Shown: piece after piece, positions 50,858 to 60,942 of the stretch
Numbering within the stretch: the stretch's first letter is position 1
Layout: every line of letters begins with the position of its first letter
Origin: Gracilibacillus lacisalsi DSM 19029
GTDB lineage: Bacteria; Bacillota; Bacilli; Bacillales; Amphibacillaceae
Assembly (NCBI RefSeq): GCF_000377765.1
Contig: NZ_KB898667.1
Coordinates: 124,001-188,000 of the forward strand
Direction: 5' to 3'
DNA length: 64,000 bases
Notes under the pieces: generated by a model
The model's input: the letters and a program-made list of their open reading frames with translations, nothing else
Told to the model about the DNA's origin: nothing
Database searches by the model: none
Translations under genes and position numbers: made by a program

Positions 50858-50870
50858 GAAAGGAGATAGT

Positions 50871-52334
50871 ATGACGGTAACAACAAATGAAGGTTGGAAT
50901 TTAGATAATAGTTATCAACGATTACCTGGCATCTTTTATTCGCGTGTTCAACCTACGCCAGTAGATGACCCAGAAATCGTAATGTTTAATCGTGAATTAG
51001 CAACTGAGCTTGGTTTAGATGCAGAGAGTATGGAGGATAGTGCTGCTCTTTTTTCTGGCAATCGACTGCCTGAAGGTGGACTTCCGATTGCACAAGCATA
51101 TGCAGGTCATCAGTTTGGCCATTTTACCATGCTTGGTGATGGAAGAGCGGTCTTACTCGGTGAACATATCACCCCTGATGGACAAAGAGTAGATATTCAA
51201 CTCAAAGGTTCAGGAAAGACACCGTATTCCCGTGGAGGTGACGGTCGGGCTGCATTAGGTCCGATGTTACGTGAATATTTAATTAGTGAGGCAATGTACG
51301 GCTTGAAGATTCCGACAAACCGAAGTTTAGCTGTTGTAACGACAGGAGAGTCTGTTGAACGTGAAGTTGCATTTCCTGGGGCTATTTTAACCAGAGTAGC
51401 AAATAGCCACCTTCGTGTCGGGACATTTCAGTATGCCAGACAATGGGGAGAAAAGGAAGACTTGCAAAAACTCGCAGATTACGCAATAGACCGTCACTAC
51501 CCAGAAATAAAAAACGATGATAATAAATATTTATCTTTTCTAAAAGAAGTAATTAAGAACCAAGCGGCACTGATTGCAAAATGGCAATTAGTAGGTTTTA
51601 TTCATGGTGTCATGAATACCGATAATGTGACGATAAGTGGAGAGACGATTGATTACGGTCCTTGTGCATTTATGGATACGTATGATAAAAGAACAGTATT
51701 TAGCTCCATAGATGTTCGTGGTCGTTATGCTTACGGCAATCAGCCAGATATTGGCGGTTGGGATTTATCTCGTTTTGCCGAAGCGATCTTGATATTATTG
51801 GATGACGATGAAAATAAAGCGCTTGAAGCAGCACAGGATGCAATTAAGGAATACTTGCATCTATATGAAAAAAATTGGCTTGCAGGAATGAGAAAGAAAT
51901 TAGGCTTGTTTGACGAAGAAGAGGAAGACCTAGCATTAATTCATCGTTTGTTAGATTTGATGGAACAGCATCAGGCAGATTTTACAAACACCTTTCGTTC
52001 GTTAACATTAGATCAATTCGATAAAACAGTGAGACTTTTCCAAGCAAACGGCTTTGATAAATGGTATGATAAATGGCAAGCTCGATTAGCACGACAGAAC
52101 GAAACAACTGATCAAGCACGACAATTAATGAAAGAAAATAATCCGTCTATTATTCCGAGGAATTATCTGGTTGAAGAAGCTTTGGAAAAAGCGGTAAGTG
52201 AAGAGGATTACAGTGTAATGGAAAAATTATTGAAGGCATTGTCAAATCCATACGCATACTCTGAAGAGCAGGAAGAATATGCTGTATTGCCTCCAAAGCC
52301 AGATGAACCATATCAGACATTTTGTGGAACTTAA
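50871..52334 (+). CDS. selO: protein adenylyltransferase SelO (YdiU)
   Basis: 487 residues from the ATG at 50871 (AGGAGAT just upstream). The pseudokinase-derived family signatures are present: [51 protein letters not shown] and [25 protein letters not shown] with the metal-binding Asn/Asp. SelO transfers AMP to Ser/Thr/Tyr of redox-related proteins. Most members end with a Cys or selenocysteine; here a Cys (FCGT) is 2 residues from the end. Confidence 0.96.
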   Translation: MTVTTNEGWNLDNSYQRLPGIFYSRVQPTPVDDPEIVMFNRELATELGLDAESMEDSAALFSGNRLPEGGLPIAQAYAGHQFGHFTMLGDGRAVLLGEHITPDGQRVDIQLKGSGKTPYSRGGDGRAALGPMLREYLISEAMYGLKIPTNRSLAVVTTGESVEREVAFPGAILTRVANSHLRVGTFQYARQWGEKEDLQKLADYAIDRHYPEIKNDDNKYLSFLKEVIKNQAALIAKWQLVGFIHGVMNTDNVTISGETIDYGPCAFMDTYDKRTVFSSIDVRGRYAYGNQPDIGGWDLSRFAEAILILLDDDENKALEAAQDAIKEYLHLYEKNWLAGMRKKLGLFDEEEEDLALIHRLLDLMEQHQADFTNTFRSLTLDQFDKTVRLFQANGFDKWYDKWQARLARQNETTDQARQLMKENNPSIIPRNYLVEEALEKAVSEEDYSVMEKLLKALSNPYAYSEEQEEYAVLPPKPDEPYQTFCGT

Positions 52335-52343
52335 TAACAATTA

Positions 52344-52372
52344 GGGCTGCTATTCGAAGGCAGTCCTTTTTT
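52344..52372 (+). terminator. intrinsic terminator of selO
   Basis: GGGCTGC (52344-52350) pairs with GCAGTCC (52360-52366), followed by TTTTTT. Confidence 0.88.
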
Positions 52373-52522
52373 GTATGAACGAAAGTATTCTAAAAACCGT
52401 AAGAGAAGATAAAGGTAATACATGAGTTAGTTAATCAGCAATTGATTAATCGATCTGTTTTTGAAATAATAGTTTGTATTAGGCAGATAATTGAAATGTT
52501 AAGTTAGGGGGAGGGCATTTAA

Positions 52523-54034
52523 ATGAGTATTATAGTAACTAATCCAATCTTCTGGTCAGATGTACCTGATGTCGATGTAATTAGAGTAGAGTCTACTTTC
52601 TATATGGTAAGTACAAGTATGCATTCGATGCCAGGTTGCCCAATTATGAAATCGCATAACTTAAGAGATTGGGAGATTGTCTCTTATGTATATGATAGCT
52701 TAGAAGCTAATCGGGCACATCAATTAAAAGATGAAAAAGGGATCTATGGTCAAGGCCAATGGGCAACAAGTTTACGTTATCATAATGATACATATTATCT
52801 TTGTTTTTCAAGCAATGATATGAATCAATTCTACATTTATCAAACAAAAGATATCGAAAATGGTCCATGGACTCGATCGGTGATTGATGGTATTTATCAT
52901 GACCCAGCATTACTGTTTGATCAAGACAGAGTTTTTGTCATTTATGGATGCGGTGACATTCGTATTACGGAATTAACTGCTGATCTCACAGCTGTAAAAC
53001 CGGATGGAGTCAATCGCTTATTACTCGAAACACCGAAAGAAAATATCGGACTACGTTGTGAAGGATGTCATGCCTATCAATTAAACGGTGAATTTTATTT
53101 ACTTTTTATCGAATGGCCGTCCGATGGTAATCAGCGGAGAAGGCAGGTTTGCTATCGCTCCACAGAATTATTGGGAGAGTATGAGCGAAAGGTTATTCTT
53201 GATGATGATATGGGCTATCGCAATAAAGGAATTGCTCAAGGTGCGATATTTGATACACCAAATAACGAATGGTACGCGATGTTGTTTCAAGATCATGATG
53301 CTGTCGGGAGAATTCCATATATCCTGCCTGTAGAGTGGGAACAGGGCTGGCCGATGATCGGTAGTGATGGGAAAGCACCTGAAAAGCTTGAAATAAATCT
53401 TCCTGCTGATGACCCTAAACCATTAGTAATTAGTGATGATTTTGAATATGAAAAAAATGAATTAGCGTTAAATTGGCAATGGAATCACAATCCAGATCCT
53501 TGCTATTGGTCAGTTACGGAAAGGCCGGGTTATTTACGACTTACAACAGGACATTTGACAACTAGTGTTTTAACAGCACCAAATACATTGACACAACGAA
53601 CAGAAGGACCGGCATGTAGTGGTACTATTTTGCTTGATGCATCCAACATGAAGATAGGAGATTTTGCAGGGTTAATCGCGCTACAGAACAATTTCGGTAC
53701 AGTTGGCATCAAACGAAAGGAAAATGGTGAATATGCTGTGGCGATGACAATAAACGATGGAAATGATCAGGAAAAAGTAGTGGAAGAAAAAACGTTTGCT
53801 AACGAGCAAATCTACTTAAAAATGATATTTAATTTTGCTAATAGTGTTGATGAAGCAACCTTCCATTATTCTGCTGACGGGCAAGACTGGCAGCCAATCG
53901 GAAAGACCCTTCAAATGAAATATACTTTAGACCATTTCATGGGATATCGAATGGGGATATTCAACTACGCTACCAAGGGAACTGGTGGTTATGTAGATAT
54001 CGATTATTTTCACTATGCTAAAAAAGAAAAATAA
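52523..54034 (+). CDS. glycoside hydrolase family 43 (beta-xylosidase-like)
   Basis: 503 residues, no signal peptide, so cytoplasmic. The five-bladed propeller triad is visible: D16 (catalytic base, PDVDV), D127 (HDPAL) and E180 (general acid, CEGCHAY). Residues about 300-503 form a C-terminal beta-sandwich (GTILLDASNMKIGDFAGLIALQ, GYMGI region) of the GH43_C2 type. It would release xylose or arabinose from imported oligosaccharides. No transporter lies beside it. AGGGGGAGGG precedes the ATG. Confidence 0.92.
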   Translation: MSIIVTNPIFWSDVPDVDVIRVESTFYMVSTSMHSMPGCPIMKSHNLRDWEIVSYVYDSLEANRAHQLKDEKGIYGQGQWATSLRYHNDTYYLCFSSNDMNQFYIYQTKDIENGPWTRSVIDGIYHDPALLFDQDRVFVIYGCGDIRITELTADLTAVKPDGVNRLLLETPKENIGLRCEGCHAYQLNGEFYLLFIEWPSDGNQRRRQVCYRSTELLGEYERKVILDDDMGYRNKGIAQGAIFDTPNNEWYAMLFQDHDAVGRIPYILPVEWEQGWPMIGSDGKAPEKLEINLPADDPKPLVISDDFEYEKNELALNWQWNHNPDPCYWSVTERPGYLRLTTGHLTTSVLTAPNTLTQRTEGPACSGTILLDASNMKIGDFAGLIALQNNFGTVGIKRKENGEYAVAMTINDGNDQEKVVEEKTFANEQIYLKMIFNFANSVDEATFHYSADGQDWQPIGKTLQMKYTLDHFMGYRMGIFNYATKGTGGYVDIDYFHYAKKEK

Positions 54035-54107
54035 CCGACATGTTTCATCCATTTCCTTCATAAAATGATATACTACAAATAACTAATATGATAAGGAATG
54101 GACATAT

Positions 54108-56414
54108 ATGCTAGATCACCACTTTCAAAAAAATGAAAAGAAAGCACATACCTATTTTCAAGACTTAGTGCAACAGTTAGAGGACCCACAGTTTACGGCA
54201 ACATTAACAGAAGATTTGCAGGACTATCAAGAAAAGAAAAAATCATCTTTTTGGAATTATGACAATATAGCAATAAAAGAAGACCAACAATTCCTTCAAC
54301 AACTAGCGAAAAAAGGAATGCTTAATGATTATTTGCATCGAAGTATTTCCTACATCTATTTACGTGATTTAGGGAGAGATATTTCCTCGGACAAAGTGCA
54401 ACAAAGAATCGCAGCTGTAACCGAGGATGTGAGAACATTTTTACAGCATCATTCGAATCAAGAATGGTTCAGCTTGGCGAAGCTTTACCGACTAGCTGAA
54501 AAGGAATCATTAGAAGCAACCTTTTTCTGGCTGATTGAGAAACTAAAGCATGTGTCATCACTCATTCCAGAAGGATTGGATAAAGTGCATGCACAACGGA
54601 AATTAATCAAAATAATAGCTGGTGTATTAATGCATGAAATAGAAGAATTACAAGGGGAAACATCTCAGCAAGTCAGGGCCGAGCGTTTGGATAAAGCAGT
54701 CCGGATTGGCTATTGTTACGGTCTAACCTATCCATTTATTGACGACTTATTGGATGCACCTATATTGTCGAATCAAGAGCAGGGGCAGTTTGCCTCTCTT
54801 ATTCGACACACGTTACGAACAGGGGAGATTATCCCTTTTACAGCATGGGATGGGGATAATCGTGAGATTGTTGCACCAATTTACCGTGAATTAACTAATG
54901 CCTTTCGATATTTGGAGAACAATCAGCCACCAGATAACCTTGATAATTTTTATCAACATGCTTATTTGTTTTTTTATGCCCAAGAAATAGATCGCAATAA
55001 ACGGTTAGATAATCCTGATTATACGAATGAAGAATTGTATATACCGATTATGTTGAAATCTTCCTCATCGCGAATGATTGTGCGTTCGTTTCAAACCTTT
55101 TCAGCGAATGATCAGGTCGAAGAGCATATGTTTTATTACGGTATTTACAATCAGTTGGCAGATGATCTAGCTGATATCGATCAAGACATGGCATCGGGTA
55201 GTGTGACACCATATACGTATTTTCTTAAATACCGAGATAAACGGCCTGATTTAATCAATCCTTTTGCCATGTATTGGTCAGTCATCTCTTATTTAATTCA
55301 TCATGTCTATCAAAAGGATGAAAAAACGCGAGAGATCATATTAGATCGAGTGACGAATGGTCTGAAACGATTACGAAAACGTCTTGGCATGCAGCAATAC
55401 AGAGAATTGTTGCAGACATTTTCTATCAGTCCATCTTTTATTTCCTTTTTGGAAAGGATGGTAGAGCGAACGAAGAATGTTGCTTTCTTTGATAAACTAC
55501 TCCGTGACAAAATGATAGCTACAATCAATCAGCAGGATAAGGAGAAAGTAAAATTTCAACGAACATTGGAAAGTGCACGTCATGCCATCAATCAATTCTT
55601 AACGATTGAACCAAAAGAACAACATGCTATCATTGATGCTGCTAATTACAGTTTACAAGGAGATGGCAAACGATTAAGACCTATCATGACTTGGGTGATG
55701 GCAACAGAAGGGTTTGGCTTGGCAGGTAAGGATGTTATTCCATTATTGAAAGCTATCGAATATATGCATACCGCCTCTTTAATTTTCGATGATCTACCTT
55801 CACAGGATAATGCACCAATCCGTAGGGGAAGACCAACCGTACATGAGCAATATAGTAGTGCTGTAGCAGAGTTAACCGCCTTATGGATGACGCAAAAAGC
55901 GGTACAGGAACAGACGAGGTTACGAAAATATGATGCAGACAAAATTTTAGACTTGATAGCATATTCGACACAAATGACACAAGACATGTGTAATGGACAG
56001 TTCATGGACCTAGAAGCGAAAGGAAAGCAATTGTCTATTGAGGAATTAACGAAACTCTCTTTATATAAGACCGGGATCGGGTTTGAAGCAGCGTTGATGA
56101 TGCCAGCCATCGTTGCAGGTGCAAAAGATGAAGTAATAGAGGCGATCAAGCAATTTACACATCATGCGGGAATTGCCTTTCAGATTAAAGACGACTTGTT
56201 AGATCTTGAAGGAGACTCAGCTGTTTTAGGAAAACAAGCAGGTATCGACCGGCAAAATAATAGCTCTACTTTCGTCACAGTGTTAGGTGAGGAACAAGCT
56301 AAGAAAGAAATGTGGAAACACTATTGTGGTGCAGTAGAAGCTTTGGAGGCTTTTCCAAAAGACATCCCATTTTTAAAGCAGTTAATGCATTTTATTGTAA
56401 ATCGAAGAAAGTAA
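54108..56414 (+). CDS. tandem class I prenyl-synthase-like protein (two halves)
   Basis: 768 residues. The C-terminal half (about 490-768) is a polyprenyl synthetase: first aspartate-rich motif D561DLPSQD567 followed by RRGRPT, and second motif D695DLLD699, preceded by GDGKRLRP. The N-terminal half is all-helical and carries D212DLLD and D352DLADIDQD, 140 residues apart, close to the 134-residue spacing of the C-terminal pair. I read this as a duplicated class I terpenoid-synthase fold, either a terpene-synthase/prenyltransferase fusion or a degenerate homodimer in one chain. A product cannot be named. Confidence 0.85.
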   Translation: MLDHHFQKNEKKAHTYFQDLVQQLEDPQFTATLTEDLQDYQEKKKSSFWNYDNIAIKEDQQFLQQLAKKGMLNDYLHRSISYIYLRDLGRDISSDKVQQRIAAVTEDVRTFLQHHSNQEWFSLAKLYRLAEKESLEATFFWLIEKLKHVSSLIPEGLDKVHAQRKLIKIIAGVLMHEIEELQGETSQQVRAERLDKAVRIGYCYGLTYPFIDDLLDAPILSNQEQGQFASLIRHTLRTGEIIPFTAWDGDNREIVAPIYRELTNAFRYLENNQPPDNLDNFYQHAYLFFYAQEIDRNKRLDNPDYTNEELYIPIMLKSSSSRMIVRSFQTFSANDQVEEHMFYYGIYNQLADDLADIDQDMASGSVTPYTYFLKYRDKRPDLINPFAMYWSVISYLIHHVYQKDEKTREIILDRVTNGLKRLRKRLGMQQYRELLQTFSISPSFISFLERMVERTKNVAFFDKLLRDKMIATINQQDKEKVKFQRTLESARHAINQFLTIEPKEQHAIIDAANYSLQGDGKRLRPIMTWVMATEGFGLAGKDVIPLLKAIEYMHTASLIFDDLPSQDNAPIRRGRPTVHEQYSSAVAELTALWMTQKAVQEQTRLRKYDADKILDLIAYSTQMTQDMCNGQFMDLEAKGKQLSIEELTKLSLYKTGIGFEAALMMPAIVAGAKDEVIEAIKQFTHHAGIAFQIKDDLLDLEGDSAVLGKQAGIDRQNNSSTFVTVLGEEQAKKEMWKHYCGAVEALEAFPKDIPFLKQLMHFIVNRRK

Positions 56415-56493
56415 GCTCAGCCGACTATCCTACCTAATTTCTTTCGTTTAGAAATGTAATATGATGGGCGGATGTACGTTAGGAGTGGAATTT

Positions 56494-57528
56494 ATGCCTA
56501 CTATATACGATATAGCAAAAAAAGCAGGTTTTTCAATAACAACTGTTTCGAAAGTATTAAATAACTATCCAGATGTTAGTGAAAAAACGAAGAAAAAAAT
56601 ATTGGAAACCATCGAAGAGATTGGGTATCATCCAAACTCCAATGCGAGGTCATTAATGACAAAGAAGTATTGGACCATTGGGGTAGTTTTTATTGAGGAT
56701 CTTGATATTGGGATGAAACATCCTTTTTTTAGCGCCGTAATTGAAAGTTTTCGAAAGAGAGTAGAGGAGTTCGGTTATGATTTACTATTTGTTTCTCGCA
56801 ATGTAGAAAATCAAAAACGAAGTTATATTGAACGATTTAAACAACGTGGAGTCGATGGTATAATTGTTGTTTCGCCATTAGATTTTAACAAAGAGGTAAA
56901 GGAACTATTAGAACATGATATGCCTAGTGTGTTTATTGATTTAAGCAGTAAACATGTAAGTGTAGTGAATAGTGATAATGGCTATGGAAGTGAGCTAGTA
57001 GTGGATTACCTTTATTCATTAGGGCATCGCAAAATAGCTCACATCGCCGCAGACGATAAAACTTTTGCAGGTAGAGAGCGACGTGAAGGATTTGAAGCAG
57101 CAGTAAAAAAACATGGCTTAGATTTACCAGAAGAATTCATTGTAAATGGCGGTTATTTTGAGTTTGAAGCAGGGTTAGAGGCGATGACAAAACTGCTCAT
57201 TCTTAAAGATAGACCTACAGCCGTTTTTGCAGCGGGGGATATGATAGCGCTAGGAGCAATGAAGGCTATTCAAAACCACGGCTTAAAAGTTCCAGAGGAT
57301 ATATCTGTGGTTGGCTTTGATGATATTGAATTGGCAAAACATACAACACCAACGTTAACTACGATTAGACAGGACACAGATTTACTAGGGATACAGGCTG
57401 CAGATTTATTGTTAAAACAAATTGACCAGAAGAAGAAGATACCATTAAGTATTACAGTACCTGTTAGTTTAGTGGAAAGAGACTCTACTATGGCTATCGA
57501 CAATGAGCCCAAAAGTCTCTCTAAATAA
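56494..57528 (+). CDS. LacI family transcriptional regulator
   Basis: 344 residues from the ATG at 56494 (AGGAGTGG). The HTH is PTIYDIAKKAGFSITTVSKVLNNYP, the hinge YHPNSNARSLMTKK, then the sugar-binding core (TIGVVFIEDL...FDDIELAKHTTPTLTTIRQD). It is convergent with the GH81 glucanase gene, and three LacI/CcpA-like operator sequences lie in front of that gene. I infer control of the glucanase by this regulator. Ligand unknown, probably a glucan oligosaccharide. Confidence 0.93.
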   Translation: MPTIYDIAKKAGFSITTVSKVLNNYPDVSEKTKKKILETIEEIGYHPNSNARSLMTKKYWTIGVVFIEDLDIGMKHPFFSAVIESFRKRVEEFGYDLLFVSRNVENQKRSYIERFKQRGVDGIIVVSPLDFNKEVKELLEHDMPSVFIDLSSKHVSVVNSDNGYGSELVVDYLYSLGHRKIAHIAADDKTFAGRERREGFEAAVKKHGLDLPEEFIVNGGYFEFEAGLEAMTKLLILKDRPTAVFAAGDMIALGAMKAIQNHGLKVPEDISVVGFDDIELAKHTTPTLTTIRQDTDLLGIQAADLLLKQIDQKKKIPLSITVPVSLVERDSTMAIDNEPKSLSK

Positions 57529-57539
57529 AAATAACAGAC

Positions 57540-57581
57540 AAACATCCCTGTATAGTATGATCTATACAGGGATGTTTATTT
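57540..57581. terminator. very strong bidirectional terminator
   Basis: AAACATCCCTGTATAG (57540-57555) pairs perfectly with CTATACAGGGATGTTT (57562-57577), between convergent genes. Confidence 0.92.
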
Positions 57582-57594
57582 AAATGTATAATAG

Positions 57595-60570
57595 TTATTC
57601 TATAAAATAATGAGGAGAATCATATTGTAATCCTTCTTTTTCATAAGTGAACCAATATTCTAAATGGTCTTCCTGTGAAAAGTTGTTAATCGTTTGTTGC
57701 CAGTTACCACCATTATTAGTCATGCGGAAATTTTGTTGAGTAGAATCATTCACTACATAATGAATGTCTACATATTCTGCCTCTGTAGTTGGCGTAAATG
57801 CAATAAATAGCTGATTATTGGTATCATCTTGTTGAACGTTGACAGTGTAATCATCGGTTGAGTGGTTTTCATCCTCTTCATCATCAGCAGGCAGGGTAGA
57901 TATTTCAAACCAGTTTATGTTAAACTCAAATCCTGTTGCATATAACCTTAATTGATGGACACCTTCTGGTAAATGTATAGTCGAAGATAATGTTGTCCAA
58001 GATTGCCATCCGCCAGTATTTGGAACATCGATTGTATCTATAGTGTCATCATTTAATAGGAGCTGGAACTGTCCATTGGATGTATTACTTGCAACACGAT
58101 AATCGATATAGTAATCGCCCTCGGCTGGTACTTCAATTGTATAGTCCAACCAATCTCCAACATCAAAATAACCAATATTTTCTCCCCCACCTATGTCTGT
58201 TGTTGTTTCATGTTGGATACCATACATATCTTGATAATCTTCAGCTTCAATCTTGGCTGGAAGGATTACTTGATTTGGATCTTCACTTCCATTATCGTCA
58301 TCTTCGTTCCCATCATCATTAGTACTGGTTGTAAAACTATTAGGTTCTGCTGTTAACGTATAACCATCTGAAAAATGAACCGTTTTTTGTTCATTCGTCA
58401 AGTTATAGACAACGTAGGTTTTGTTTCCATCCTTATTGAATACCGCATTTATTGGATAATCAGCTGTTACAGAAGGATCGGCATTGCCTAAAACATCAAG
58501 ATTATAAATCCAATGATATAAATGGGCTTTCGAGTTCCCGGCCTCAGGAGTTAAATTGTCGATATTCGATTCATAAAGTGATTTGGCATCTTCAATATTA
58601 GAAATGGCTCTATACATATAGATCAAATCTTCCCATACATCAAAATCGGTTCCATTATTCTCGTTAATTAAAGCTTGGTAATTTTTTTCTGTATAAGCAG
58701 GATGGTGTGTTAAATAAAGAGAAGCACCTGTAATGGGCAACCAATTTATGCCATGGACTTCTTCAGGGTTAGCTGTCCACCAAACAGCATCTCCAACCGT
58801 TTTTCCACCCCATATCATACTAGCTGTAGAACGAGTGAAATCTTCATGGTGATTAGTTTCATCTACATCAAACCAATATTCATTAATGGCATTCATTTCA
58901 GTTGTATATAAATAAATACCCAGATCTCTAATGGTTTGATCATTAGTAGCTTCTCCCCATAAAATTAAACCTGCCCATGCATTCATCGCTTCGGAAGAGG
59001 ATTCATTATTATTTCCGTCATCAAATCTAGCATGACCGGATGCCCAAGAGTGTCCAGCATAAGGATCAAAGTTTCGCAGGAAAGGGAATTGATTATCATT
59101 TCTATCCCAATTTGCAATATCACGAATTAATAATTTAACCATTTGTCCCCATTGATCATCTTCGGCCCAATTTCGATCAACCCGGGCGATTTCTGCAGCA
59201 GCTTTAATGAAATATCCATAATGAAAATGGTGATCATTTAATTCCTCAGCACTTCCAAAGCTATCAGGATAACCAATTAAAGTTCCCCAATTATCATTAT
59301 AGTAAAATAGCTCGGAAGTATTTAAATTCCCTTGTGAATCACTAGCTGTAAACCAATCCTCTAACCGACTTTTTATTTCAGTTCGGAAATTATCTGCAGC
59401 AGTAGAATCTCCAGCCTGTTCAGCGATTGGAGCTAATGTAGCTAGTTTTCCTAATCGTTTACCTATCCAGTACGTATCTGGAGTATCTGTATAGTCTTCC
59501 TCTTCTGCTTCGTCTATAAATTGGGAGAGTTGTTCTAAATCATACGACCCTTCATTAGGTAATGATGGAAGTACCCCAGTAAATTTCATTTTGGTTTCAA
59601 ATTGAGAACCTTCTGCTGTTTTCATGAGGCCTCTTACAGAATTATAGGTATAGTCTAGTAATTCTTGTGAAGTGTTTTTCCATTGATGTGGGTAGAGCGC
59701 AAAGATGGTACTATTATTTGAACCTTCTTTTGCGGTGGTTGTGTATTGATAAGTCGTAATTACTTCGCTTGTTGTTTCATCGTAATGCCAATCCACTTTT
59801 GTGTCGGTAACATGAGAATAAGCATATTCTTGAAATTTAGCTAGTGTCGCTTCTGATTGATCTGGCAATGCAACAATCGAGAAGTAATCTTTATCATTTA
59901 AATGATTAGTTAATGTGGAAGTACCAATGCCATCCCATGTACTACCACTTGGGCCAAATAATCCATAATGACTTCCTTCAATTGTAATTCCAAGGACGGG
60001 GCTGTTTGCATCACCGGACCAAATGGTAGGAGAGGTATAAAAATCTATTTCCGGATTACCTCCTGTAAAAGTAAAGAATACAAATGGAGAACCATGACCG
60101 TAAGTTACATCCATGGTATTATTACCTTCTTGAAATTGTGTAGAAACAAACCAGTCATTAAAATTGTCCACTTTTGTATCTGGGAAGGTATTAACATTAG
60201 AATGACCAACGGTAAAGTCATGGATGTCATTAATCCATCCGCAAACACATGCATCATTACCTGTTATTCTGTGACTCGGGTTATAAATTCTAAAACCATC
60301 CTCTTGATTTTTAACAGCTAACGGATGTGGATACTGAGCGGTAGAGTATTGATCCCAAGCAACATTACTCCACCAATCATTGGTAGGCATCTTTTCGTCT
60401 ACCTGTGGAGTTTGGTAAATCGTTTCCTGTACATCTGTAGCTCCTGGAGGTAATTGATTAGAATAAGACCCTAATCCCAATTTCTCTTCACCTTCAAATC
60501 CTAGCGTGGCAACAGGGAAAGTAAGCACTATTATGACCATTAGAAAACAAATTTTTAATATATATTTCAC
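57595..60570 (-). CDS. secreted GH81 endo-beta-1,3-glucanase with CBM6 and CBM56
   Basis: 991 residues, GTG start behind GAGGAGGGG on the minus strand. Signal peptide (1-~25), then the GH81 catalytic domain (about 35-720: PTNDWWSNVAWDQYSTAQYP, HFHYGYFIKAAAEIARVDR, GHSWASGHARFDDGNNNESSSEAMNAW). Residues about 735-895 are a CBM6 (IEAEDYQ, DVGDWLDYTIEVP) and the end (about 905-991, HYVVNDSTQQNFRMTNNGGNW) is a CBM56. All parts bind or cut beta-1,3-glucan, as in laminarin, curdlan or fungal walls. Regulation: see operators upstream. Confidence 0.93.
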   Translation of the reverse strand: MKYILKICFLMVIIVLTFPVATLGFEGEEKLGLGSYSNQLPPGATDVQETIYQTPQVDEKMPTNDWWSNVAWDQYSTAQYPHPLAVKNQEDGFRIYNPSHRITGNDACVCGWINDIHDFTVGHSNVNTFPDTKVDNFNDWFVSTQFQEGNNTMDVTYGHGSPFVFFTFTGGNPEIDFYTSPTIWSGDANSPVLGITIEGSHYGLFGPSGSTWDGIGTSTLTNHLNDKDYFSIVALPDQSEATLAKFQEYAYSHVTDTKVDWHYDETTSEVITTYQYTTTAKEGSNNSTIFALYPHQWKNTSQELLDYTYNSVRGLMKTAEGSQFETKMKFTGVLPSLPNEGSYDLEQLSQFIDEAEEEDYTDTPDTYWIGKRLGKLATLAPIAEQAGDSTAADNFRTEIKSRLEDWFTASDSQGNLNTSELFYYNDNWGTLIGYPDSFGSAEELNDHHFHYGYFIKAAAEIARVDRNWAEDDQWGQMVKLLIRDIANWDRNDNQFPFLRNFDPYAGHSWASGHARFDDGNNNESSSEAMNAWAGLILWGEATNDQTIRDLGIYLYTTEMNAINEYWFDVDETNHHEDFTRSTASMIWGGKTVGDAVWWTANPEEVHGINWLPITGASLYLTHHPAYTEKNYQALINENNGTDFDVWEDLIYMYRAISNIEDAKSLYESNIDNLTPEAGNSKAHLYHWIYNLDVLGNADPSVTADYPINAVFNKDGNKTYVVYNLTNEQKTVHFSDGYTLTAEPNSFTTSTNDDGNEDDDNGSEDPNQVILPAKIEAEDYQDMYGIQHETTTDIGGGENIGYFDVGDWLDYTIEVPAEGDYYIDYRVASNTSNGQFQLLLNDDTIDTIDVPNTGGWQSWTTLSSTIHLPEGVHQLRLYATGFEFNINWFEISTLPADDEEDENHSTDDYTVNVQQDDTNNQLFIAFTPTTEAEYVDIHYVVNDSTQQNFRMTNNGGNWQQTINNFSQEDHLEYWFTYEKEGLQYDSPHYFIE

Positions 60571-60593
60571 AGAACCCCTCCTCTGATTGTTTA

Positions 60594-60749
60594 CGAAAGC
60601 GATTTCGATAAAAACCGAAAAACCTCCTTTCTGAAAAGATAAATGTAATCGCTTTCTAATTGTAATTTTTTAATAAATTATGCGTTATGTCAATGGTTTT
60701 TATGAAAAAAATATAATAAATAGGTAAATATATTTAAATAAAGCGCTTT
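60594..60749 (-). promoter_or_regulatory. three LacI/CcpA-type operators upstream of the glucanase gene
   Basis: CGAAAGCGATTTCG (60594-60607), TGTAATCGCTTTCT (60644-60657) and AAAGCGCTTT (60740-60749) share the AAnCGnTT palindrome of LacI-family sites. The middle one matches the CcpA cre consensus (TGWAANCGNTNWCA) at 13 of 14 positions. The first overlaps the leader just before the ribosome site. They may serve the adjacent LacI regulator, CcpA, or both. The rest of 60610-60780 is AT-rich. Confidence 0.65.
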
Positions 60750-60811
60750 CGGTTGTTAGGGAGTTTAGAAGGAAAACTAGTCCAAAAGATATTTTTGATG
60801 AGGGAACCAAA

Positions 60812-60855
60812 AAGGTCCCGGCCATCTCAGATTACGATGGCGGAACCTTCCCATT
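60812..60855 (-). terminator. terminator of the alanine symporter transcript
   Basis: On the minus strand, GGTTCCGCCATC pairs with GATGGCCGGGACC around a nine-base loop and is followed by TTTTTGG. Confidence 0.75.
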
Positions 60856-60942
60856 CTTTTTTACGGCAGCTAAAGTAACTCCTATAACTTGATGCATATC
60901 ATAATACTGGTATGTGGCTAACCGTCCACCGAAAATAGCATT
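60832..60942 (-). pseudogene. glf: glf (UDP-galactopyranose mutase) C-terminal remnant
   Basis: Directly beyond the symporter stop, the minus strand reads NAIFGGRLATYQYYDMHQVI, then GVTLAAVKKNG and a stop, an unmistakable C-terminal motif of UDP-galactopyranose mutase. The first ~330 residues are absent, and there is no start or ribosome site. The fragment overlaps the symporter stop by two bases and runs into its terminator stem. A deletion fused the symporter gene to the end of glf. Confidence 0.8.
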
